Origin: JACCXG01 sp963785755
Lineage (GTDB): Bacteria; Acidobacteriota; Vicinamibacteria; Vicinamibacterales; 2-12-FULL-66-21
Direction of reading: 5' to 3'
DNA length: 22,958 nucleotides
Assembly: GCA_963785755.1 (NCBI GenBank)
Contig: CAWAXG010000005.1
Span: 1 to 22,958 of the forward strand
The notes below the pieces were generated by a model. It saw nothing but the letters and a program-made list of their open reading frames with translations, was not told the origin of the DNA and made no database searches. Within the stretch, counting starts at the first letter, position 1. Each line of letters starts with the position of its first letter. Positions 1-6,731 of the stretch are shown here, one piece after another. A program made the translations under genes and the position numbers.

Positions 1-31
1 ACGGTAGCGAGATAGCTGGTAGGGGGCAGCC

Positions 32-44
32 CGGAGTTACTCCG
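32..44. promoter_or_regulatory. 13-bp palindrome upstream of kinase 1
   Basis: CGGAGT-T-ACTCCG is a perfect 6-bp inverted repeat around one central base. It ends 21 bp before the TATAAT box of the kinase gene, so it covers the place where a -35 element would lie. A short symmetrical site in that position would suit a dimeric regulator. No regulator is identified and the role is inference. Confidence 0.3.
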
Positions 45-65
45 TCCGCGCGGCCGCCGCCCCCG

Positions 66-71
66 TATAAT
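66..71 (+). promoter_or_regulatory. -10 box of kinase 1 (probable leaderless start)
   Basis: A perfect TATAAT is followed by 7 nt and then the TTG start codon at 80. Transcription normally starts about 7 nt after the -10 box, so the mRNA would begin at or next to the start codon. No Shine-Dalgarno sequence precedes the TTG, which agrees with a leaderless message. No good -35 hexamer is visible 16-18 bp upstream. Confidence 0.45.
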
Positions 72-79
72 CCACACGT

Positions 80-2806
80 TTGGCTCTCACCCCCGGCACG
101 CGCCTCGGCCCATATGACGTCAGCGACCAGATCGGTGTGGGCGGAATGGGGGAGGTGTACCGCGCTACCGACACCAACCTCGGTCGCCAGGTCGCGATCA
201 AGGTTCTGCCCGACACGTTCCTGCACGATCCCGAGCGGTTGGCACGATTTGAGCGAGAAGCCAGGACACTCGCGTCGTTGAACCACCCGAACATCGCGAG
301 CATTTACGGCCTGGAAAAAGCGGACGGCATGCGCGGGTTGGTGATGGAGCTCGTCGAGGGTCCGACACTCGCCGAGCGGATCGCGCAAGGACCGATCGCG
401 ATCGAGGAGGCCCTCCCCATCGCGAAGCAGATTGCCGAAGCGCTGGAGGCCGCGCACGAGCAGGGGATCATCCACCGGGATCTGAAGCCTGCCAACGTCA
501 AGGTGCGTCAAGACGGAACGGTGAAGGTGCTCGATTTCGGCCTGGCGAAAGCGCTGGAGCCGGCGGGCGCCACGTCACCAGGCATGACGCAATCACCCAC
601 GATCACCTCGCCAGCGATGATGACCGGCGTTGGCATGCTGCTGGGCACCGCGGCGTACATGAGTCCGGAACAGGCCCGCGGTAAAGCGGTGGACAAGCGC
701 ACGGACGTCTGGGCGTTCGGGGCCGTGCTCTACGAGATGGTGACCGGGAAGCGAGCCTTCCCGGGCGATGAAGTGTCGGATGTCCTGGCATCGGTGCTGG
801 CGCGCGAGCCCGATTGGACGCTGCTGCCTGCCAGACTCTCGCCTGCGATCGCCAGCTACATCAAACGGTGTCTCCACAAGGACCGGAAGCAGCGCATTCG
901 CGACATTGGCGATGTCTCTCTCGCGCTCGATGGCGCGTTCGAGGCCGGAGCGCCTCGCGTGGCACCGTCGGCGGCGGTCATACTGCCGGTGTGGCGCCGG
1001 GCGCTTCCGGTTGCAGGAACTGCCATTGTTGCGATTCTCCTCACTGGCCTTGCGGCGTGGAGCCGATGGCCAGCCGCCGAGCCGCGATCGACGACGCGGT
1101 TCGATTATGTGCTCCCTGCTGGTCAGCAGCTCCTGGTGACACAGCGTCCAGTCGTAGCGATCTCTCCTGACGGACGCCACTTCGTGTATCAGACCACCGA
1201 GGGCCTGTATCTCCGCTCGATGGGCGACCTCGAGGCCCGGCTCATCCCCGGGAGCGGCGGTTACGTGATGAATCCCTTCTTCTCACCCGACGGCGAGTGG
1301 GTGGGCTACGTTGCTGGGACCAACAGGGCGACCGACGCGCTCGGTGTGATTGGAGCGTTGAGGAAAATCGCCGTCACCGGCGGCACACCAGTCACGCTGT
1401 CTGCCGCGACTAACCCATTCGGAGCGAGCTGGGCTCCGGACAACACCATCCTGTTCGGTCAGGGTGCCGGCATCATGAAAGTGTCGGCTGATGGTGGCAC
1501 ACCACAACTCATCATCCCGGCCGATGACGGCGAACAAATGTACGGCCCGCAGCTCCTGCCTGACCGGACCTCGGTGTTGTTCAGCGTGACCCGAAACCTG
1601 GGACCCTCCACTCGTTGGGACCAGGCGCAGGTAGTCGTGCAGTCGCTCTCCTCGGGGAAGCGAACCGTCCTCGTGGACGGCGGCAGCGATGCCCGCTATC
1701 TCCCGACCGGTCATCTCGTCTATGCGCTCCGGGACGGATTGTTCGGCGTCGCGTTCGACGCGAATCGGCTGACGGTCACCGGCGGCCCAGTTCCACTCCT
1801 TCAAGCGGTCCAGCGGCCCGTTGGGGTGAATGCCGCCGGGGCATTTTACAGCGTGTCCGATCGAGGGACCTTGGTGTACGTCACCGCGAGTGCGTCCTTG
1901 CGCGCTCTCGTCTGGGTGAATCGAAACGGGGGCGGTGCTGAAACCATCACGTCGATTCCCGCAGGGAATTACGAGGACCCGCGCCTGTCGCCCGATGGCA
2001 GTCGCGTCCTGGTGAAGCGCGACGACGACATCTGGATCTACGACGTCGCCTCCGGGCGCAGCAGCCGTCTCACCAGGGACGGCACCAGTCTGATGGGCGT
2101 GTGGGACCCGTCAGGTTCGCGGGTCGCGTATTCGTCTGCGAAGAGCGGAAACCTTGAAGCGTGGGTCGAGCCATCCGATGGCAGTGGCGAGCCGCGGCAA
2201 CTGACGCACCTTGGCGGGCAGGTGCACGTGGATACGTGGTCGCCAGATGGACGGACGCTGACGATTCATCACCATTCTCCCGAAGCACCGACGCGGATTC
2301 TCATGCTTCCCATGGATGAAGCCCAGACCGAGCCAACCCCTCAGGTGTTCAACGTCGGAGAGTCAGGTGCGGAGAGCGCAGATTTCTCGCGCGACTGCCG
2401 CTATGTCGCGTATCTGTCGGCCGAGGCCGGCCCGCGTGAAATCTACATCCGGCCCTATCAGCACCCGGGCGGCCGCGTCACGGTTTCGGTCGGCGGTGGC
2501 CGCGAGCCGGTCTGGGCGAACAACGGCGATCTGTTCTATCGCAACCTGACTGGCGATCGCATGTTTGCGGTGGCGGTGACGACCGCGCCAACGCTGAAGG
2601 TCGCCACGCCGGTTCAGCTTTTTCAGCGACCCTACTACACCTCCGCGGCCGGTTCGCCTCGGCCCCAGTACGACGTCACCGCTGACGGGCAGCGGTTTCT
2701 CATGCTCGCGCCGACTTCAGGCGCCGATTCATCTGTCGCTCGTCCCCACATCGTCGTCGTTCAGAACTGGTTCGAAGAGGTGAAGCGCCTCGTGCCGACG
2801 AAGTGA
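80..2806 (+). CDS. Transmembrane Ser/Thr protein kinase with C-terminal TolB/WD40-like propeller (kinase 1)
   Basis: An intact 908-residue receptor-like kinase. The cytoplasmic kinase domain (about residues 12-285) has the glycine loop G19-V-G-G-M-G24, the ATP-anchoring lysine K41 in A-I-K, the catalytic loop H132-R-D-L-K-P-A-N with D134, D152-F-G154, and SPE in place of APE in the activation segment. One hydrophobic span near residues 308-328 (PVAGTAIVAILLTGLAAW) should cross the inner membrane. The remaining 570 or so residues contain repeated S-P-D-G blades (ISPDGRHFVY, FSPDGEWVGY, LSPDGSRVLV, WSPDGRTLTI), the PD40/TolB beta-propeller pattern, and probably lie in the periplasm as a sensor. 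The start is TTG at 80, chosen because MALTPGTRLGPY leads straight into the kinase fold and lies 7 nt after a TATAAT. Unlike kinase 2 it lacks an N-terminal extension and has no adjacent sigma-factor gene in the window. It converges on the sortilin-like gene. The ligand and phosphorylation targets are unknown. Confidence 0.93.
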   Translation: MALTPGTRLGPYDVSDQIGVGGMGEVYRATDTNLGRQVAIKVLPDTFLHDPERLARFEREARTLASLNHPNIASIYGLEKADGMRGLVMELVEGPTLAERIAQGPIAIEEALPIAKQIAEALEAAHEQGIIHRDLKPANVKVRQDGTVKVLDFGLAKALEPAGATSPGMTQSPTITSPAMMTGVGMLLGTAAYMSPEQARGKAVDKRTDVWAFGAVLYEMVTGKRAFPGDEVSDVLASVLAREPDWTLLPARLSPAIASYIKRCLHKDRKQRIRDIGDVSLALDGAFEAGAPRVAPSAAVILPVWRRALPVAGTAIVAILLTGLAAWSRWPAAEPRSTTRFDYVLPAGQQLLVTQRPVVAISPDGRHFVYQTTEGLYLRSMGDLEARLIPGSGGYVMNPFFSPDGEWVGYVAGTNRATDALGVIGALRKIAVTGGTPVTLSAATNPFGASWAPDNTILFGQGAGIMKVSADGGTPQLIIPADDGEQMYGPQLLPDRTSVLFSVTRNLGPSTRWDQAQVVVQSLSSGKRTVLVDGGSDARYLPTGHLVYALRDGLFGVAFDANRLTVTGGPVPLLQAVQRPVGVNAAGAFYSVSDRGTLVYVTASASLRALVWVNRNGGGAETITSIPAGNYEDPRLSPDGSRVLVKRDDDIWIYDVASGRSSRLTRDGTSLMGVWDPSGSRVAYSSAKSGNLEAWVEPSDGSGEPRQLTHLGGQVHVDTWSPDGRTLTIHHHSPEAPTRILMLPMDEAQTEPTPQVFNVGESGAESADFSRDCRYVAYLSAEAGPREIYIRPYQHPGGRVTVSVGGGREPVWANNGDLFYRNLTGDRMFAVAVTTAPTLKVATPVQLFQRPYYTSAAGSPRPQYDVTADGQRFLMLAPTSGADSSVARPHIVVVQNWFEEVKRLVPTK

Positions 2807-2833
2807 GTGAGGGTAAGTCGGCCTCGCTAGCGA

Positions 2834-5800
2834 TTAGCGACCAGCGACTCTCTCGAGTTCTCCTTCTATGGCCTTCATCTCCTTCTTCAGATCCTCGAAC
2901 CGCTTCCGCGACTCGTTGCCGACCTTCTGATCGGCGCCGCCCTCGACAGAGACGATGTTGTTGAGCTGATCGAGGAGCATCCCCTGCTCGTAAATGCCCG
3001 GCGCGGTCACGAGCCGCGCCCAGAGCCCCTGGAGCGGGTGCGCGTACTTCATCGCGCTCACCCACTCGCCGGGGCCTGGCGACGGCGGCGGCTGGACGTT
3101 CGCCTTCTCCATCGCCTGCTGCACTTGCGTGCGCAGCAGGCTGGCTTCGGCCACCGTGTCGCGCACCTGCAGCAGGAAGTTCTGCTGCTCGACGAGGTCG
3201 GCGACGGTGATGCCGTCTTTCAGCACGTCGGGATCGACCCTCACCTCGAAGCTCTTCGTCAGCGCGGGATCGCTCGACGGGCTGCCCGTGCCGATGATCA
3301 GGCGCGCGGTGTACTTGCCCGGCGCCGCGAGCGGACCGCCGTTCCAGCGATAGTCCCAGAGATAGCGGTTGTGGCCCGCTTTCAGCGTCATCGGCGCAGC
3401 GCCGCCGCGTCCACGTTCGGCGCCGCCGCGCATGTCGGGATCGTCGGCGCCACGATCGCCGCCCTGTCCGCGACCGCCCGCCGGCCGCAGCCTGCACGGC
3501 GCGGACGACGCGGCCGGTGCTGTCGGTAATCTCGAGCGAGGCCGGACCGGCGAAGCCGTCCGGGAGGATGTAGTCGATGGCCAGTGCCACCGGCGGGTAC
3601 TGCGGAGCGTCGCCGCCGCGGCCGCCGCCCGCGCGGCGATAGCGGATCTGCGTGGACGGCTGGAACAGAACCGGTTTGCTCAGATCGATTCGCGCGGCGG
3701 CCGGAACCTGTCTGACACCGACAGGAACGCTGATCGCCAGCCCCGGCGCCTCGCGTCCGTCTGCGCCCGTCACGCCCGCGAGGCCAGGACCGGCGGCCGT
3801 AGAAGTCGTCTGCCCGGCGAGCGACGCGGCAAGCTGCCGCAGCGGCGACACGTCATCCATGATCCAGAACGACCGGCCCATCGTCGCGACGACCAGATCG
3901 CCGCGGTGCACGCGCAGGTCCGTGACGGGCGTGGCCGGAAGGTTCTGCTGCAGCGTCTGCCACTGCCGGCCGTTCTCGAACGACACGAAGAAGCCGAACT
4001 CGGTGCCAGCGTAGAGCAGGCCCTCGCGCTCCGGATCCTCGCGGACGACGCGCGTGGGGTGATCGTTGGGAATGCCGTTCAGGCCATCGGTCAGCTTCGT
4101 CCAGGTCGCGCCGTAGTCATCGGTCTTGTAGATGTACGGCTTCAGATCGTGGTCGCGCAGGAAGCGATATACCGCGATGTACGCCGACCCCTTGCGATGC
4201 GGCGACGGCTCGATGTTCTGGACGCGCCCGCCCGGCGCCAGGTCCTTCGGCGTGACGTTCTTCCACGTCTTGCCGTTGTCGCGGGACACGTGGACCGGCC
4301 CGTCGTTGGCGCCGACCCAGAGCACGCCGCGCTCGAGCTTCGACTCGCCCATCGCGTAGATCGACGAGTAGACCTCCTCGCCCGTGACGTCGCGCGTGAT
4401 CGGGTTGCCCGGCACGATCTGGTACTCCTTCTCGTGTGCCGTCAGGTCCGGGCTGATCACCTCCCACGTCACGCCGTCGTCCATCGTCCGGTGAAGCACG
4501 TGCGACGCCTGGTAGACGACTTTCGGGTTGTGCGGCGACACCATGACGACGGTCTGCCGCGGGAAGCGGTACTTGATCTCGTCGGGATGGTGGCCGTAGC
4601 GGTTCTGGGGATAGATCCATCGGCCCTGCGACTGGCCCGTCTCGACGTTGAACCGCTCGACTTCTCCCTTGCACGCGCCCCAGATGATCTTCCCGTCGGG
4701 CGTCGGCCAGATGCCGCCGGTCTCGCAGCCCGACGCCTGCGTCCACGCCTGCGCCGGGTGATCGAAGCCGAACGACACGGGCGGCACGCTCGGCACCACC
4801 AGCGTCGAGTTGTCCTGCTGCGGGCCGTAGAGGTTGTACGGATGCCGCTCGTCGACGCTGACCATGTAGATCTCGGCGGTCGGCTGGTTCAGGATGCTCG
4901 ACCACGTGCGTCCGCCGTCCGTCGTGACGTTCGCGCCGCCGTCGTTGCACTGGATCGCGTAGAGCGGATTATCGGGATTGAACCAGATGCCGTGGTTGTC
5001 GCCGTGCGGCGTCGAGACGGTCGTGAACGACTGGCCGCCGTTCGTGGACTTGAACAGCCCGAGCGCGTTCACCCAGACTTCTTCGGGGTTTTTCGGGTTC
5101 ACGTCCACGTAGTGGAAGTAGAACGGACGCGAGCGCAGGTTCGCCGCGCTGTTGACCAGCTTCCAGGTCGCGCCGGAATCGTTCGAGCGATACAGGCCGC
5201 CCTCCGCGCCCGGCGCCTCGACCATCGCATAGACGGTCGACGGGCTGCTGCGTGCGACGTCGATGTCGATCTTGCCGATCAGCGCGCCCGGGAGGCCCGC
5301 CGAGAGCTTCTTCCAGGTGTCTCCGCCGTCGGTCGACTTGTAGATGCCGCCCTCGGTCGCGGGACCGCCGCTGATGATGTCCCAGCCCTTGCGGAAGCCG
5401 CGATACATCCCGGCGTAGAGCTCGTTGGGGTTCGCGTAGTTGATCGCGAGCACGCGCCCGCCGGTCGAGTTGTTCACGAACAGCGTCTTCTTCCACGTCT
5501 TGCCGCCGTCGGTCGTCTTGAAGATGCCGCGCTCGTCGTTGGGCCCGAACGGCGAGCCGAGCGCCGCGAGCCACACGACGTCGGGATTGGTGGGATGAAT
5601 GATGACCGAGCCGATCTGCCCCGCGTCCTTCAGGCCCATGAACTGCCAGGTCTTCCCGGCGTCGGTGGATTTGTAAGCGCCGCGGCCGATGATCACGTTG
5701 CTGCGGATCGCCGCGCTGCCGGTCCCCACCCAGACGATGTTCGGGTTCGACTCGGAGACGTCGATCGATCCGATCGAGCCCGTGGACATCTGGCCGTCGG

Positions 5801-6120
5801 AGATCGGCGTCCACTCGACCCCACAGTCGTCGGTCTTCCAGATCCCGCCGCCCGTGGGACCCATGTAGTACGTGCACGGCTGGCTGCGCACGCCCGCGAT
5901 CGCGGTCACGCGTCCGCCGCGCGTGGGCCCGGCGTTCCGCCACCGCAGATCCTGGTAGAGCTTCGGATCGAGTGTGTTGGATGGGGCGGACTGCGCGGTC
6001 GTGTTGCCTGTCGAGGCGCTCCGCGCGACGAGCGATGGCGCGACAGCGGCGACGAGCGACAGAACGCCGAGCAGGAGAAGAGGATTCGTGGATTGACAGT
6101 TGGAAAGCACGGCTTGGCAT
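2834..6120 (-). CDS. Secreted sortilin/VPS10-like Asp-box beta-propeller protein (frameshifted, one gene)
   Basis: Probably an exported propeller protein of the sortilin/VPS10, BNR-repeat class. The N-terminus carries a hydrophobic signal stretch (NPLLLLGVLSLVAAVAPSLVA). Many Asp-box repeats follow: STDAGKTW, TTDGGKTWK, STDGGDTWK, SNDSGATWK, STNGGQSF, TTDGGRTW, MDDGVTWE, SRDNGKTWK and TDDYGATWT. Near the C-terminus a FlgD-like Ig domain (LKAGHNRYLWDYRWNGG...APGKYTARL) is followed by a charged helical tail (ESRKRFEDLKKEMKAIEGELERV). Two single-base insertions break the frame. One is near 3472-3486, between AVQAAAGG and the Gly/Asp-rich linker. The other is inferred near 6099-6112, in the signal peptide, where shortening a TTT run joins the ATG at 6120 to the signal peptide. 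Removing both gives exactly 1094 codons plus stop. If the second is not an error, a GTG at 6110 is the alternative start. Related proteins are often annotated as glycosyl hydrolases, but I see no proof of catalysis. Likely periplasmic, cell-surface or secreted. Confidence 0.85.
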
Positions 6121-6145
6121 GTCGGGGAGTATAACGCTCCCCGAC
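6121..6145 (-). promoter_or_regulatory. 25-bp perfect palindrome containing the -10 box of the sortilin-like gene
   Basis: The arms GTCGGGGAG and CTCCCCGAC (9 bp, no mismatch) flank a 7-nt centre. On the minus strand the centre and right arm contain TATACT (6133-6128), followed by 7 nt and then ATG at 6120. The palindrome therefore overlaps a -10 box and abuts the start codon, as expected for a repressor operator on a leaderless message. It could also fold as a hairpin and stop transcripts coming from upstream, but no T-run follows. The binding protein is unknown. Confidence 0.5.
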
Positions 6146-6375
6146 TCATCCCAGTTGCCAGCCAGCACGTACACCAGTCGATATGAGGACTGGATCGCGA
6201 GAAATCCGGGGTCGCGCAGGAGATCCCTGGCGCCATCAAAGAGCTGGTCGGACCACGCGCCGTCCTCGACAATGAAGAATTCGAGCTGGCCGACGGCGTC
6301 TTCCACGGCGTCCCGGTCGCGCGCGGCAACGCCCGCTCGCAGCTCGGTCAGCGCCGCTTGAATCTCGTCATTCAT
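6121..6375 (-). pseudogene. Small unidentified ORF without its own 3' end, running into the sortilin-like gene
   Basis: From ATG at 6375 an ORF of about 85 residues begins MNDEIQAALTELRAGVAARD and continues with an acidic, helix-forming sequence ending in LVYVLAGNWDESGSVILPD. It looks like real protein-coding sequence for a small soluble helical protein. I do not recognise the family. It has no stop codon of its own. It reads through the 25-bp palindrome and past the ATG of the next gene, after which it is only an out-of-frame shadow. No Shine-Dalgarno sequence is evident before the ATG. The simplest reading is a gene that lost its 3' end when the present neighbour's promoter came to lie here. 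A real overlapping small gene cannot be excluded. Confidence 0.4.
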
Positions 6376-6376
6376 C

Positions 6377-6410
6377 TGAAACGAACCAGCATCGGAAACG
6401 AACCCGCATC
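6377..6410. repeat. Two tandem 17-bp units
   Basis: Units at 6377-6393 (TGAAACGAACCAGCATC) and 6394-6410 (GGAAACGAACCCGCATC) are head to tail and differ at two positions. They lie just upstream of the small ORF start at 6375. Function unknown. They could be paired binding sites or simple slippage. The flanking 6411-6479 holds no recognisable gene. Confidence 0.5.
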
Positions 6411-6479
6411 GGAATCGAGCTCGCAGCTACACGCGCCCGCACCTGACGAGCGCGATCACCGCCCCTCGCGCCCGGGCCA

Positions 6480-6731
6480 TCACTTCCCTGCCGGGCTCGT
6501 CGGGCTGTCGTCGGCCTGGAGGTCGCCGAGCGCATACTGCACGCCGGCCAGTATGTGCGCCAGCATCGACGGCATCTTGTAGATCGATTCGTCGTGCCCG
6601 AGGACCTGGACCAAGACACGGCCGTGGCCTTCACGCTGCAGGTAACTGAGCGCGTAGTCATGATCGGCGCGCTGCGGCGCCGGCTCCTGCGCCTTGATCT
6701 CCGCCGGCCAGGTTGCCTGCCGATCCTCTCT
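6480..6731 (-). pseudogene. C-terminal remnant of a ThuA-like (class I amidotransferase-fold) protein
   Basis: The minus-strand frame ending at 6480 reads D-H-D-Y-A-L-S-Y-L, then GHGRVLVQVLGHDESIYK, then MLAHILAGVQYALGDLQADD. This is the typical end of ThuA-like domains, where a G-(K/Q/H)-G-R-V-F strand is followed by L-G-H and a helix ending in A-G-(I/V)-Q-(Y/F)-A-L-G-D. ThuA proteins usually have more than 200 residues, and only about 83 remain here. The frame is open to an ATG at 6764, but residues before about 6730 are the shadow of the upstream peptidase gene, whose TAG lies at 6732-6730. The fragment has no credible start and should not be functional. The family call rests on memory of the motif. 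Confidence 0.65.

Noticed and set aside
2824..2840. TCGCTA-GCGAT-TAGCGA inverted repeat between kinase 1 and the sortilin-like gene as a bidirectional terminator
   Set aside because: Six-bp arms, no T-run, and it overlaps the last codon and stop region of the minus-strand gene. Could be chance.
3369..6134. A 921-codon plus-strand open frame opposite the sortilin-like gene
   Set aside because: It is very rich in Arg, Ala, Val and Asp with no recognisable motif, and mirrors the complementary strand of a gene with clear Asp-box repeats. A shadow of high GC content.
4969..6375. A single 468-codon minus-strand protein starting MNDEIQ
   Set aside because: Only the first 85 or so residues look like protein. 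After 6120 the frame is an Arg-rich out-of-frame reading of the sortilin-like gene.
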